This document shows, piece after piece, positions 1-9,598 of a stretch of 64,000 bases of DNA. Origin of the DNA: Enterobacter huaxiensis (GTDB taxonomy: Bacteria > Pseudomonadota > Gammaproteobacteria > Enterobacterales > Enterobacteriaceae). Under the pieces are notes generated by a model. It was not told the origin of the DNA and did no database searches. It worked only from the letters and a program-made list of their open reading frames with translations. A program made the position numbers and the translations under genes. Where the stretch lies: assembly GCF_003594935.2 (NCBI RefSeq), contig NZ_CP043342.1:372001-436000 (forward strand), read 5' to 3'. The first letter of the stretch is position 1. Each line of letters starts with the position of its first letter.

Positions 1-517
1 CGCGATAGCCGAGATAGATCTTGTTGAGGTAAAGCTCAAGGATCTCGTCTTTGCTCAGCAGCTGCTCGATGCGGATCGCGAGGAACACCTCTTTGATCTT
101 ACGCATCAGCGTCTTTTCCGGGCTCAGGAAGAAGTTACGCGCGAGCTGCTGCGTAATGGTACTCGCCCCCTGTGACGCATGGCCGGAGAACAGCGCCACG
201 CTGGCTGCACGGAAAATACCGACCGGATCGACCCCGTGGTGCTCGTAAAAACGGCTGTCCTCGGTGGCGATAAAGGCTTTCACCATCACGGGTGGAATTT
301 GGTTTAAGGTCAGCGGGATACGGCGTTTTTCGCCATATTGCGCCATGAGTTCGCCATCGGCGCTATAGACCTGCATTGGGATCTGGAGCCGCACATCACG
401 AAGCGTGGCGACATCAGGCAGCTGCGGCTCAATATATTTGTACAAACCATAAATCGAGCCTGCTCCCAGCAGAATGCAACAGACTGCAAGGATCAATAAA
501 TACTTTACGAACTTCAC
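1..517 (-). CDS. mrcA: Penicillin-binding protein 1A (5' part only)
   Basis: Bifunctional peptidoglycan glycosyltransferase/transpeptidase of the inner membrane. Only the first 172 codons lie in the window; the gene runs off the left edge. The reverse strand reads from a GTG at 517 through an N-terminal membrane segment into the GT51 glycosyltransferase domain, including the EDSRFYEHHG catalytic-glutamate motif and the ASTITQQLARNFF motif. The GTG start and the first residues (MKFVKY) match the E. coli protein as I remember it. It is divergent from hofM across about 120 bp, as in E. coli. The transpeptidase domain lies outside the window. Confidence 0.95.
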   Translation of the reverse strand, partial: MKFVKYLLILAVCCILLGAGSIYGLYKYIEPQLPDVATLRDVRLQIPMQVYSADGELMAQYGEKRRIPLTLNQIPPVMVKAFIATEDSRFYEHHGVDPVGIFRAASVALFSGHASQGASTITQQLARNFFLSPEKTLMRKIKEVFLAIRIEQLLSKDEILELYLNKIYLGYR

Positions 518-637
518 CGGAGATTTCCCATTTGGTTTCACTTGGGCAGTTTCTAAACAATCGCGCGGTAGTATAAAGGCAAGCCTGATTCATTGATATA
601 GCCGTCGACCTGACGGGCGATAAGGAGATCGTGAAGT

Positions 638-1414
638 ATGGCTTTCAAAACGTGGCAAACGGGCGTTCATATTCAACAAGATAAGGTGCATATCGTTGCA
701 CTGACCCGCGAGAAGGCAGGGTGGCGTTTACGGCGCTGGTGGGCCGTCCCTCTGTCGGAGGGCATCATCCGCGAGGGGAAAATTAGTAAGCCAGAACAGC
801 TGGTTGATGCACTACGGGACTGGCGGCGCGCGCTGCCCCATCACCATCGGATATACCTCTCATTTCCCGCGGCGCGCACGCTGCAACGGTCGCTACCCCG
901 CCCGTCAATCACCCTTCGCGACAGCGAGCAGGTCTCCTGGGTGGGTGCCACTCTTTCGCGAGAGCTGGAGATGTCCGCCGACGTGCTGTGCTTTGACTAT
1001 GCCGAGGATACGTTCAGCAACACCTTTCACGTCACAGCGGCGCAAAGCAGGGAAGTCGACGCGCTGTTATCACTGGCGAAAACCCTCCGTTTGCGGCTAG
1101 CGGCTATCACGCCGGATGCAGGGGCGCTGCGCAATCTGCTCGCTTCGGTGGCACCTTTGCAGTGCGTTACCTGGCGGGACGAGAACCAGTGGCTGTGGGC
1201 GATGCGCCACCAGTGGGGGCGCCGCTTCACCACCGACGCGGCTGACGTCACGGAACTGGCCGCGCTGCTCGCGCTCTCTCCTGCAGACATCGCGCACTTT
1301 GATGCGGCTCGCGATCCCTGGGAAGCGGTGACGTGCTGCCAGCCGCCTTTACCCGAGAGCGGCGCTGATTTTACCGTCGCGCTGGCGTTAGCCATGAGCG
1401 AGGCGGCTGAATGA
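638..1414 (+). CDS. hofM: PilM-like DNA utilization protein HofM
   Basis: A 258-residue PilM-type, actin-like ATPase-fold protein, first gene of a five-gene operon resembling the pilMNOPQ assembly platform of type IV pili. In E. coli the homologous set is linked to use of DNA as a nutrient. The start ATG at 638 follows an AAGGAG-type ribosome site near 621. Length fits E. coli HofM (about 259). Its stop overlaps the hofN start by 4 bases (ATGA), so translation is probably coupled. Sequence similarity to HofM is moderate; the assignment rests on both similarity and operon order. Confidence 0.85.
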   Translation: MAFKTWQTGVHIQQDKVHIVALTREKAGWRLRRWWAVPLSEGIIREGKISKPEQLVDALRDWRRALPHHHRIYLSFPAARTLQRSLPRPSITLRDSEQVSWVGATLSRELEMSADVLCFDYAEDTFSNTFHVTAAQSREVDALLSLAKTLRLRLAAITPDAGALRNLLASVAPLQCVTWRDENQWLWAMRHQWGRRFTTDAADVTELAALLALSPADIAHFDAARDPWEAVTCCQPPLPESGADFTVALALAMSEAAE

Positions 1415-1905
1415 GCATGGCGAACTTATTACCGTGGCGACAGCAGCGCCGGGCGCGCTGCCTGCGATTCTGGCTTGCGCTATCTGCAGCCAGCCTGCTG
1501 ATGATGCTGGCTGCAGGCTGGGGCGTGCGGACGATCTACGCTCTGAAAGCACGTGCGCTTCAATCCGAACTGGCGGCAATAACCGCGGTTCAACAGGCGC
1601 TGAAAACGCGCCAGCGCCCGGCCACGGAAACGGCTGAGGCCACGCCTGAACCGCCGGCTGTGAACTGGCAGCCAGCGCTGGAATCACTCGCTGATGCGAT
1701 GCCCTCCCGGGCCTGGCTTTCAGGCTTACGTTATCAATCTTCCTCACTTGAGGTAACGGGATATGCCGCCGCTCTCCCGGCGCTTGCCGCCATGACGGAG
1801 GCGCTGAAGCAGGTCGCAGGTTTTAGCCCTGGTCACGCCGGTGCGCTGCAGCAGGATAGCCAGGGGCGCTGGGTATTCACTTTTCAGCTTAATCGCCGGG
1901 GGTAG
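1411..1905 (+). CDS. hofN: PilN-like DNA utilization protein HofN
   Basis: A 164-residue inner-membrane protein of the PilN class. It begins with the LPWRQQRR motif typical of PilN/HofN, followed by one membrane helix at about residues 19-40 and a periplasmic ferredoxin-like region. It overlaps hofM by 4 bases and precedes hofO by 3. It is somewhat shorter than E. coli HofN (about 179). A second ATG two codons in is an alternative start. It is expected to form the inner-membrane alignment complex with HofM and HofO. Confidence 0.82.
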   Translation: MSMANLLPWRQQRRARCLRFWLALSAASLLMMLAAGWGVRTIYALKARALQSELAAITAVQQALKTRQRPATETAEATPEPPAVNWQPALESLADAMPSRAWLSGLRYQSSSLEVTGYAAALPALAAMTEALKQVAGFSPGHAGALQQDSQGRWVFTFQLNRRG

Positions 1906-1908
1906 GCC

Positions 1909-2370
1909 GTGGAGTACTTCGTACAACGCTGGCTGGCAAGCCGTCCTTCCGTGCGGCTGGTCTGCTGGTGCACCGCAGCGGGGGTTATCGGGCTGGCCGT
2001 CTGGGCGCTAACGGTTCGCCCAGCCTGGCGGCAGTGTGCCGAGCTTGGCGCGCTATCTCTGCGCGCCGCCCGGTCCAATGTCGCGCTGTGGCCGCAGGCC
2101 AGACGACATCCGCTGGTATCCGAGACGCGCGTGACGCAGGACATTCAGCCCTTTTCCCCTCTGGATTATCAGGGGAAAGGCACGAGGCTTGTGCACTGGA
2201 AGCCGCAGCAGAACGGCGGGGAATTGGCGTTGAGCGCCCCGTGGTCAGAAATTCCGGCGCTGTTTTCTCGTCTGGCGACGCAAGCGGTCAAGGTCAGGGC
2301 TTTTACCCTTGTGCCGGGGGAGGGGCAGCTACGCCTGAACCTGCAGCTGGAGACCGATCGTGCGCACTGA
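1909..2370 (+). CDS. hofO: PilO-like DNA utilization protein HofO
   Basis: A 153-residue PilO-class protein with a GTG start at 1909, three bases after the hofN stop. One membrane helix lies at about residues 17-37, and the rest is periplasmic. The segments FSPLDYQGKG and GGELALSAPW resemble E. coli HofO (FSPLDFQ, GGELALKTLW, from memory). It overlaps the hofP start by 11 bases. Likely partner of HofN in the alignment subcomplex. Conservation is low, so operon position carries much of the call. Confidence 0.8.
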   Translation: MEYFVQRWLASRPSVRLVCWCTAAGVIGLAVWALTVRPAWRQCAELGALSLRAARSNVALWPQARRHPLVSETRVTQDIQPFSPLDYQGKGTRLVHWKPQQNGGELALSAPWSEIPALFSRLATQAVKVRAFTLVPGEGQLRLNLQLETDRAH

Positions 2371-2761
2371 GCTTTGCTTGATTCTGTGTTCGCTGCTCTT
2401 TCTGACAGGCATGCGCGATCCCTTCCAGCCGCCGGAGGATAGCTGCTCGGTCGGGCAGCTCGCGCAGTGGCGCTATCAGGGGATGGCCAGCGGCAGCGCG
2501 GATACCGGATTTTTGCTGGATGCACAAAAGCGCTGGCACCGGGTGAAAAAAAATGAACGCTTATCGCCCGGCTGGAGGGTAAGCGCAATGGATAAACAAG
2601 AACTGACCGTTGATGTCGGCGACATGTGCGAGCCGACACGATGGACATGGCAACGAGAAGGAACGAAAGCGCGTGAAAATAAGGATACTGCTGTTGCTGA
2701 CGGTACTGAGCCAGCCGCTGTTAGCCGCCGGGCCCAGGCCGGTTACCCTCGTGGTGGATGA
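2360..2761 (+). CDS. hofP: PilP-like DNA utilization protein HofP
   Basis: A 133-residue PilP-class protein. An N-terminal hydrophobic stretch (residues 5-17) is followed by GMRDPFQPPED, the PilP signature that contacts the secretin. Length matches E. coli HofP (about 134). The start overlaps hofO, and the last 89 bases overlap hofQ in another frame. From memory E. coli shows the same long overlap, so I accept the full reading frame. Its C-terminal 30 residues are low-complexity and probably follow from the overlap. Confidence 0.8.
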   Translation: MRTELCLILCSLLFLTGMRDPFQPPEDSCSVGQLAQWRYQGMASGSADTGFLLDAQKRWHRVKKNERLSPGWRVSAMDKQELTVDVGDMCEPTRWTWQREGTKARENKDTAVADGTEPAAVSRRAQAGYPRGG

Positions 2762-3911
2762 TGTCCCGATTGTGCAGGTGCTTCAGGCGCTGGTGGCGCA
2801 GGAGAGCCGAAATCTGGTTGTGTCGCCAGACGTGGCGGGCTCGCTTTCGCTGAATTTGACGCGGGTGCCGTGGCGCCAGGCGCTTCAGACGGTAGTGACC
2901 AGCGCCGGGCTTGTCCTGCGTGAAGAGGGCGGAATTTTTTATGTGCACACGGCGGCTTGGCAGCGCGAGCAGCAGGCGCGTAGGGAGCAGGAGCAGGCCA
3001 GGCGGCTGCTTGAGGCACCGCTGGTCTCACACACTATTCCGTTTACCTGGGCAGACGCCGGTGAGGTGCAAAAAGCCGCAGAGAAACTCCTGAGCCCAAA
3101 GGGAAGTTTATCCGTCGACAAGCGCACTAACCGTCTGCTGGTGCGCGATAACCAGACCGTGGTGGCGTCTCTCCAGCGCTGGGCGGAACAGATGGATCTC
3201 CCCGTCGATCAGGTGGAGCTTTCGGCGCATATCGTGACCATTAACGAAAAAAGCCTGCGCGAGCTGGGGGTGAAATGGAATCTTGCGGAGGCCACGGAGG
3301 CAGGCAAGGTTGGGCACGTCACGACCCTCGGTGCGGATTTGTCGGTCGCCAGCGCCACCACCCACGTCGGGTTTAACATCGGACGCATCAACGGCAGGCT
3401 GTTGGACCTGGAGTTGTCGGCTCTGGAGCAAAAGCAGCAGGTTGATATCATCGCCAGCCCGCGTTTGTTGGCCTCGCATATGCAGCCGGCCAGCATCAAG
3501 CAGGGGAGCGAAATACCGTATCAGGTCTCCAGCGGCGAAAGCGGCGCGACGTCCGTCGAGTTTAAGGAGGCGGTGCTAGGGATGGAGGTTACGCCGGTTG
3601 TATTGCCGGGAGGGCGCGTTCGCCTGAAACTGCATATCAGCGAAAATATGCCAGGGCAGGTGCTGCAGCAGGCGGATGGTGAGACGCTGGCGATTGATAA
3701 GCAAGAGATCGAAACGCAGGTGGAGGTCAAAAGCGGGGAAACGCTGGCGTTGGGCGGCATTTTTTCGCAAAAGAATAAAACCGGGAGTGATAGCGTGCCC
3801 GGGCTTGGAAAGATCCCCTGGCTTGGGCAACTGTTTCGTCATGACGGCAAAGACAATGAACGACGGGAGCTGGTGGTGTTTATCACACCAAGACTGGTAG
3901 GTATCCATTAA
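2673..3911 (+). CDS. hofQ: Outer-membrane secretin HofQ
   Basis: A 412-residue PilQ-class secretin, the outer-membrane channel of the hof system. I place the start at GTG 2673: it follows a GAAGGAA ribosome site at 2656-2662, opens a signal peptide (VKIRILLLLTVLSQ...LLA), and gives the same length as E. coli HofQ. The frame is open 63 bases further upstream, but that extension is charged and not signal-like. The C-terminal secretin domain has the DIIASPRLLASH, SGETLALGGIF and RRELVVFITPRLV motifs. It is the last gene of the operon. Confidence 0.9.
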   Translation: MKIRILLLLTVLSQPLLAAGPRPVTLVVDDVPIVQVLQALVAQESRNLVVSPDVAGSLSLNLTRVPWRQALQTVVTSAGLVLREEGGIFYVHTAAWQREQQARREQEQARRLLEAPLVSHTIPFTWADAGEVQKAAEKLLSPKGSLSVDKRTNRLLVRDNQTVVASLQRWAEQMDLPVDQVELSAHIVTINEKSLRELGVKWNLAEATEAGKVGHVTTLGADLSVASATTHVGFNIGRINGRLLDLELSALEQKQQVDIIASPRLLASHMQPASIKQGSEIPYQVSSGESGATSVEFKEAVLGMEVTPVVLPGGRVRLKLHISENMPGQVLQQADGETLAIDKQEIETQVEVKSGETLALGGIFSQKNKTGSDSVPGLGKIPWLGQLFRHDGKDNERRELVVFITPRLVGIH

Positions 3912-4054
3912 TGGGAAACGATCCCCGCAATGATTTTGCATTCAGTTTGTTGCAGATGTTTGACGTGGGGCATGAATTAGCATACAAGGAGTACCGATTC
4001 GAGTTGGACTTACGCTCTTGTTGTCTTATGCGCCTGTCACGGTGATTTAATCAG

Positions 4055-4084
4055 TTGCCAAACAAGCCGTAGTATTGAGATAAT
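4055..4084 (+). promoter_or_regulatory. Possible sigma-70 promoter for aroK
   Basis: TTGCCA (4055-4060) and GATAAT (4079-4084) with an 18-base spacer lie 115 bases upstream of aroK in the 287-base gap after hofQ. No intrinsic terminator with a T-run is obvious after hofQ. I see no other gene in the gap. Prediction is from motif match only. Confidence 0.4.
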
Positions 4085-4198
4085 TTTTAGTCTGACTCTC
4101 GCTCTATTGCATATGAGGTTTCAGTTCATGTCCTGCTACGCTGGGTGTCTGCGAAGCGGGGATTACCATTAACGAATAGTCTTAGTAGTACCGAAAAA

Positions 4199-4720
4199 AT
4201 GGCAGAGAAACGCAATATCTTTCTGGTTGGGCCTATGGGTGCCGGCAAAAGCACTATTGGGCGTCAGTTAGCTCAACAACTCAATATGGAATTTTACGAT
4301 TCTGATCAAGAGATTGAGAAACGAACCGGAGCTGATGTGGGCTGGGTCTTCGATGTAGAAGGCGAAGAAGGTTTCCGTGACCGAGAAGAAAAAGTGATCA
4401 ACGAACTCACGGAAAAACAGGGCATTGTGCTGGCAACAGGCGGCGGCTCTGTGAAATCTCGCGAAACCCGTAACCGTCTCTCCGCCCGTGGCGTAGTCGT
4501 GTATCTTGAGACGACCATCGAAAAACAGCTGGCACGTACGCAGCGCGATAAAAAGCGCCCACTGCTGCAGGTTGAAACGCCGCCACGTGAAGTCCTGGAA
4601 GCCCTGGCCGGTGAACGCAATCCTCTGTACGAAGAGATTGCTGATGTGACCATTCGTACTGACGACCAGAGCGCTAAAGTGGTTGCAAACCAGATTATTC
4701 ATATGCTGGAAAGCAACTGA
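4199..4720 (+). CDS. aroK: Shikimate kinase I
   Basis: Phosphorylates shikimate at the 3-hydroxyl with ATP in the cytoplasmic chorismate pathway. It has 173 residues, as in E. coli. The Walker A loop GPMGAGKST is at residues 11-19; the [11 protein letters not shown] and ATGGGSV substrate motifs follow. An in-frame ATG at 4145 would add 18 residues, but those do not resemble the family, so the start is the ATG at 4199 (MAEKRNIF). It heads the conserved aroK-aroB-damX-dam-rpe-gph-trpS run; aroB starts 57 bases downstream. Confidence 0.97.
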   Translation: MAEKRNIFLVGPMGAGKSTIGRQLAQQLNMEFYDSDQEIEKRTGADVGWVFDVEGEEGFRDREEKVINELTEKQGIVLATGGGSVKSRETRNRLSARGVVVYLETTIEKQLARTQRDKKRPLLQVETPPREVLEALAGERNPLYEEIADVTIRTDDQSAKVVANQIIHMLESN

Positions 4721-4777
4721 TTCTGGCTTTATATACACTCGCCTGCGGGTAAAAGCATTTAAGGTGGATGTCGCGTC

Positions 4778-5866
4778 ATGGAGAGGATTACAGTTACTCT
4801 CGGGGAACGTAGTTACCCTATCACCATCGCGGCTGGTTTGTTTAACGACCCAGCTTCCTTCTTACCACTGAAAGCGGGTGATCAGGCGATGCTGGTCACC
4901 AACGAGACGCTGGCTCCGCTTTATCTCGACCACGTACGCAAGCAGCTTGAGCAGGCGGGCGTGAAAGTCGACAGTGTGATTCTGCCCGATGGCGAGCAGT
5001 ACAAAAGCCTGACGGTGCTCGATACCGTCTTTACCGCACTCCTGCAAAAACCGCATGGTCGCGATACGACACTGCTCGCCCTCGGCGGCGGTGTTGTGGG
5101 CGATCTTACGGGCTTTGCAGCTGCCAGCTACCAACGTGGCGTGCGCTTTATTCAAATTCCCACCACCTTGCTGTCACAGGTCGACTCTTCCGTTGGCGGT
5201 AAAACGGCAGTTAACCATCCGCTGGGTAAAAACATGATTGGCGCGTTCTACCAGCCGGCATCGGTGGTGGTGGATCTCGACTGTCTGAAAACGCTGCCCG
5301 CGCGCGAACTGGCGTCTGGCCTGGCAGAAGTGATCAAATACGGCATTATTCTTGACGGTGAGTTCTTTACCTGGCTGGAAGAGAATATGGATGCCCTGCT
5401 GCGCCTCGACGGCCCGGCACTGGCATACTGCATTCGCCGTTGCTGTGAGTTGAAGGCAGAAGTCGTTGCCGCGGACGAGCGTGAAACCGGCTTACGTGCT
5501 TTACTGAATCTGGGGCATACGTTTGGCCACGCGATTGAAGCCGAAATGGGCTACGGCAACTGGCTTCATGGTGAAGCGGTTGCGGCCGGTATGGTCATGG
5601 CTGCGCGCACGTCTGAGCGTCTGGGCCAGTTCAAGCCGGAACAGACGGCACGCATTATTGCGCTGCTTGAACGCGCCGGTTTACCGGTGACGGGTCCGCA
5701 TGAAATGTCTGCGCAGGCGTATCTACCCCACATGATGCGCGATAAAAAAGTTTTGGCAGGTGAGATGCGTCTGGTACTCCCACTTGCTATAGGGAAGAGT
5801 GAAGTGCGCGGCGGAGTGCCGCACGATGTCGTTCTTGGCGCTATCGCTGATTGTCAGCAGGCGTAA
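4778..5866 (+). CDS. aroB: 3-dehydroquinate synthase
   Basis: Converts DAHP to 3-dehydroquinate using NAD+ as a recycled cofactor and a divalent metal. It has 362 residues, as in E. coli. Visible motifs are the nucleotide-binding [13 protein letters not shown], the substrate loop [15 protein letters not shown], and the three metal ligands in [10 protein letters not shown] (Glu), [10 protein letters not shown] (His) and [10 protein letters not shown] (His). The start at 4778 follows an AAGGTGGATGT stretch. It forms a pathway pair with aroK upstream and is followed by damX after 92 bases. Confidence 0.97.
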   Translation: MERITVTLGERSYPITIAAGLFNDPASFLPLKAGDQAMLVTNETLAPLYLDHVRKQLEQAGVKVDSVILPDGEQYKSLTVLDTVFTALLQKPHGRDTTLLALGGGVVGDLTGFAAASYQRGVRFIQIPTTLLSQVDSSVGGKTAVNHPLGKNMIGAFYQPASVVVDLDCLKTLPARELASGLAEVIKYGIILDGEFFTWLEENMDALLRLDGPALAYCIRRCCELKAEVVAADERETGLRALLNLGHTFGHAIEAEMGYGNWLHGEAVAAGMVMAARTSERLGQFKPEQTARIIALLERAGLPVTGPHEMSAQAYLPHMMRDKKVLAGEMRLVLPLAIGKSEVRGGVPHDVVLGAIADCQQA

Positions 5867-5958
5867 CAACTAGAAAGGTCAGGCCACTTTAACCGGTGGT
5901 CGTTTAGCTTCAGGTGAAATGCAAAGTCGTTGGCATAAGCCTTTGAGTGGGGTGTTAA

Positions 5959-7245
5959 ATGGATGAATTCAAACCAGAAGACGAGCTGAAACCCGATCCC
6001 AGCGATCGTCGTACTGGTCGTTCTCGTCAATCTTCAGAACGTGATAACGAGCCGCAGATCAACTTTGACGATGTTGATCTGGATGCAGACGATCGTCGCC
6101 CTTCGCGCAGCCGTAACGCGCGTGATGAGCGAGAAGAAGAGGATTATGAGTCCGAAGAAGATTCAATGGACGAAGAGCCTGTAGAGCGTCGCCCGCGTAA
6201 ACGTAAAAAAGCGGCAGCGGCGAAGCCGGCCTCCCGCCAGTACGTCATGATGGGGCTGGGCGTTTTGGTTCTCGTGCTGCTGATTGTGGGCATCGGTTCC
6301 GCGCTAAAAGCACCATCAACGAATTCGACCGAGCAGACTGCACCTGCCGAGAAGAGCATCAACCTGTCTGGTAACGATGCTGCCGATCAGGCAAACGGTG
6401 CGCAGCCTGCGCCGGGCACAACATCCGCAGAGCAGACGGCGGGTAATACAACGACCCCGCAGGACGTTTCTCTGCCTCCTGTCTCTTCAACTCCGACTCA
6501 GGGACAAGCGCCTGTGACGCCAGACGGCCAGCAGCGTGTTGAAGTACAGGGCGATCTGAATAATGCACTGACGCAACCTCAAAATCAGGATCAGGTAAAC
6601 AACGTCGTGGTTAACTCTACGCTGCCAACCGAGCCTGCAACCGTTGCGCCGATCCGTGGTGGTAATGCACAACCTCAAACCGCCGCAACGGAAACGAAAC
6701 CACGCCAGACTCAGACTGCGCCGCGCCCTGAGCGCAAACAGGCTGTGATTGAGCCGAAACGCGAAGCAAAACCGCAGGCTGTTGCAAAAGCGCCAGAAGT
6801 GAAAGCGCCAGCACAAACTAAACCTGCCGTCAGCGAGCCGGTAAAAGCGCCAGCACCAACAGCGGCACCGAAAGCGACAGCGACCACGACGGCACCTGCA
6901 GCGACAGCAGCACCGGCGGCAACCGCTTCCGCGTCCAGCGCTGCGTCAGGTAAAACCGCGGGCAATGTCGGTTCTCTGAAATCTGCGCCATCCAGCAACT
7001 ACACGCTGCAGTTGAGCAGTTCGTCTAACTATGACAACCTCAACGGTTGGGCGAAGAAATCGAACCTGAAAAACTACGTGGTTTATCAGACGACCCGCAA
7101 CGGGCAACCGTGGTACGTGCTGGTGAGCGGTGTTTATGCCTCTAAAGATGAAGCGAAACGCGCTGTAGCGACACTGCCAGCCGATGTTCAGGCGAAGAAC
7201 CCATGGGCGAAGCCGATTCATCAGGTGCAGGCCGATCTGAAGTAA
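5959..7245 (+). CDS. damX: Cell division SPOR protein DamX
   Basis: A septal-ring inner-membrane protein of 428 residues. The cytoplasmic N-terminal part (1-90) is acidic and then basic. One membrane helix spans about 96-115. A long Pro/Ala/Thr-rich periplasmic linker (about 120-335) leads to a C-terminal SPOR domain (about 345-425, with [14 protein letters not shown] and [23 protein letters not shown]) that binds denuded glycan at the division site. The linker is compositionally biased and likely variable between species. It lies between aroB and dam, as in E. coli. Confidence 0.95.
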   Translation: MDEFKPEDELKPDPSDRRTGRSRQSSERDNEPQINFDDVDLDADDRRPSRSRNARDEREEEDYESEEDSMDEEPVERRPRKRKKAAAAKPASRQYVMMGLGVLVLVLLIVGIGSALKAPSTNSTEQTAPAEKSINLSGNDAADQANGAQPAPGTTSAEQTAGNTTTPQDVSLPPVSSTPTQGQAPVTPDGQQRVEVQGDLNNALTQPQNQDQVNNVVVNSTLPTEPATVAPIRGGNAQPQTAATETKPRQTQTAPRPERKQAVIEPKREAKPQAVAKAPEVKAPAQTKPAVSEPVKAPAPTAAPKATATTTAPAATAAPAATASASSAASGKTAGNVGSLKSAPSSNYTLQLSSSSNYDNLNGWAKKSNLKNYVVYQTTRNGQPWYVLVSGVYASKDEAKRAVATLPADVQAKNPWAKPIHQVQADLK

Positions 7246-7312
7246 TGTTTAAAGCGCAGGATGCTGTCGGAGCTTTCTCCACAGCCGGAGAAGGTGTAAT
7301 CAGTTAGTCAGC

Positions 7313-8125
7313 ATGAAAAAAAATCGCGCTTTTCTGAAATGGGCGGGGGGGAAATACCCCCTGCTCGACGATATTAAAAAGCACCTGCCGAAAGGCGAGT
7401 GTCTTATCGAGCCGTTTGTGGGTGCTGGATCGGTGTTCCTGAACACCGATTTTTCTCGTTATATCCTGGCGGATATCAACAGCGACCTTATCAGCCTGTA
7501 TAACATCGTAAAAATGCGTACCGATGAGTACGTCGATGAGGCGCGTAAGCTGTTTACCCCAGAGAACAACCACCCGGACCTTTACTATCAATTCCGCGCT
7601 GAGTTTAATCAGAGCCAGGATCCCTTCCGTCGCGCGCTGTTGTTCCTCTACCTGAACCGTCATGGCTACAACGGCCTGTGCCGGTATAATCTGCGTGGTG
7701 AATTCAACGTGCCGTTTGGACGCTATAAGCGCCCCTATTTTCCGCAGACCGAGTTGTACCACTTTGCGGAAAAAGCACAGAATGCAGAGTTCCACTGCCT
7801 CTCGTATGAAGCATGCATGGAACAGGCCGACGTAAACTCGGTGGTCTATTGCGATCCGCCTTACGCCCCGCTCTCTGCGACGGCGAATTTTACGGCTTAT
7901 CACACCAACAGCTTCAGCCCTGCCGAGCAGGCGCGTCTGGCGGAGATGGCGGAAAAGCTGGTCAGCAAAAGAATTCCGGTGTTAATTTCGAATCACGATA
8001 CCCCTGATACGCGCGAATGGTACAAAGCCGCGAAGCATTTTCAGGTCAAGGTGCGGCGTAGCATTAGCAGCAACGGCGGCACACGTAAAAAGGTGGACGA
8101 ACTCCTGGCTCTTTATCGCCCCTGA
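7313..8125 (+). CDS. dam: DNA adenine methyltransferase (GATC)
   Basis: Methylates adenine N6 in GATC, serving mismatch repair strand choice, SeqA-dependent replication timing and phase-variable gene control. The SAM-binding motif EPFVGAGS is at residues 33-40 and the catalytic DPPY at 181-184. The protein has 270 residues and ends at LLALYRP, about 8 residues shorter than E. coli Dam (278, from memory); no catalytic motif is lost. It starts 67 bases after damX. The chromosomal neighbourhood marks it as the housekeeping Dam rather than a phage copy. Confidence 0.97.
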   Translation: MKKNRAFLKWAGGKYPLLDDIKKHLPKGECLIEPFVGAGSVFLNTDFSRYILADINSDLISLYNIVKMRTDEYVDEARKLFTPENNHPDLYYQFRAEFNQSQDPFRRALLFLYLNRHGYNGLCRYNLRGEFNVPFGRYKRPYFPQTELYHFAEKAQNAEFHCLSYEACMEQADVNSVVYCDPPYAPLSATANFTAYHTNSFSPAEQARLAEMAEKLVSKRIPVLISNHDTPDTREWYKAAKHFQVKVRRSISSNGGTRKKVDELLALYRP

Positions 8126-8166
8126 GCCGTTTTGCCCGCCGGTAAATACATTTCAAGGAGATGCGG

Positions 8167-8844
8167 ATGAAACAGTTTTTGATTGCTCCCTCAATTCTGT
8201 CGGCCGACTTTGCCCGCCTGGGTGAAGACACCGCCAACGCGCTTGCCGCGGGTGCGGATGTCGTCCATTTCGACGTTATGGACAACCACTACGTTCCCAA
8301 TCTGACCATCGGCCCGATGGTGCTCAAGGCGCTGCGCAGTTACGGCATTACCGCACCGATTGACGTGCACCTGATGGTAAAACCCGTTGACCGCATCGTG
8401 CCTGATTTCGCGGCGGCGGGCGCCAGCATCATCACTTTCCATCCGGAAGCCTCCGAACACGTTGACCGCACGCTGCAGCTGATCAAAGAGAACGGCTGCA
8501 AGGCTGGTCTGGTCTTTAACCCGGCCACGCCGCTGAGCTATCTTGACTACGTGATGGATAAGCTCGATGTCATTTTGCTGATGTCCGTTAACCCGGGCTT
8601 TGGCGGGCAGTCATTTATCCCTCAGACGCTTGATAAGCTGCGTGAAGTGCGTCGCCGTATTAATGAATCTGGCTACGACATTCGTCTGGAAGTGGATGGC
8701 GGTGTGAAGGTGAATAACATCGGTGAAATTGCCGCAGCGGGCGCGGATATGTTTGTTGCAGGCTCTGCCATCTTCGACCAGCCGGACTACAAAAAAGTTA
8801 TTGATGAAATGCGCAGCGAACTGGCAAAGGTAAGTCATGAATAA
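8167..8844 (+). CDS. rpe: Ribulose-phosphate 3-epimerase
   Basis: Interconverts ribulose 5-phosphate and xylulose 5-phosphate in the pentose phosphate pathway. A 225-residue TIM barrel with metal-binding VHFDVMD (His34, Asp36), DVHLMV, the phosphate loop NPGFGGQSF and [10 protein letters not shown]. An ATG at 8161 is in frame but abuts the AAGGAG site (8155-8160) with no spacing. The ATG at 8167 has a 6-base spacing and matches the E. coli N-terminus (MKQ). It overlaps gph by 8 bases. Confidence 0.97.
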   Translation: MKQFLIAPSILSADFARLGEDTANALAAGADVVHFDVMDNHYVPNLTIGPMVLKALRSYGITAPIDVHLMVKPVDRIVPDFAAAGASIITFHPEASEHVDRTLQLIKENGCKAGLVFNPATPLSYLDYVMDKLDVILLMSVNPGFGGQSFIPQTLDKLREVRRRINESGYDIRLEVDGGVKVNNIGEIAAAGADMFVAGSAIFDQPDYKKVIDEMRSELAKVSHE

Positions 8845-9598
8845 ATTGCAGGCAACCCGGGGTATCGCATTTGACCTCGACGGCACGCTGGTCGACAGCG
8901 CGCCGGGCTTAAGCAGCGCCGTCGACCAGGCGCTGTATGCGCTGGAACTCCCCGTTGCGGGTGAAGAGCGCGTTATTACGTGGATCGGCAACGGCGCCGA
9001 CGTGCTGATGGAGCGCGCGCTGACCTGGGCGCGCCAGGAGCGCGCATCGCAGCGTTCCGCACAGGGGAAACCGAGCGTCGATCACGCCGATATTCCTCAG
9101 GACGAGCAGCTGCGTGTGCTGCGCAAACTTTTCGATCGTTACTATGAAGAGAGCGTTGAAGAGGGCAGCTTCCTGTTCCCGGACGTTGCGGAAACGCTGA
9201 ACGCGCTACATGCGAAAGGCTTCCCGCTGGGGCTGGTGACGAACAAGCCGACGCCGTTTGTCGCACCGCTTCTGGAAGCGCTGGGTATCGCGAAGTATTT
9301 CTCCGTGATTGTGGGCGGCGACGACGTGCAGAACAAAAAGCCGCACCCGGAGCCGCTGCTGCTGGTGGCGGGAAAATTATCCTTAACGCCTGCGGAGCTG
9401 CTCTTTGTCGGGGATTCCCGCAATGATATTCTGGCTGCCAGAGCGGCTGGCTGCCCTTCCGTGGGATTAACCTATGGCTACAACTACGGTGAGGCCATCA
9501 CGCTGAGCGAGCCGGACGTTGTGTTCGATCGCTTCAAAGATTTATTGCCCGCACTCGGGCTTTCGCACAGTGAACATCAGGAATTGAAAAATGACTAA
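8837..9598 (+). CDS. gph: Phosphoglycolate phosphatase
   Basis: A HAD-family hydrolase that dephosphorylates 2-phosphoglycolate, partly from repair of 3'-phosphoglycolate DNA ends. It has 253 residues. HAD motif I is [10 protein letters not shown] (Asp13 nucleophile, Asp15), motif II lies near VTNKPTPF, and motifs III/IV are NKKPHPEP and [11 protein letters not shown]. It overlaps rpe by 8 bases and trpS by 8, so the three are probably translationally coupled. Confidence 0.95.
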   Translation: MNKLQATRGIAFDLDGTLVDSAPGLSSAVDQALYALELPVAGEERVITWIGNGADVLMERALTWARQERASQRSAQGKPSVDHADIPQDEQLRVLRKLFDRYYEESVEEGSFLFPDVAETLNALHAKGFPLGLVTNKPTPFVAPLLEALGIAKYFSVIVGGDDVQNKKPHPEPLLLVAGKLSLTPAELLFVGDSRNDILAARAAGCPSVGLTYGYNYGEAITLSEPDVVFDRFKDLLPALGLSHSEHQELKND

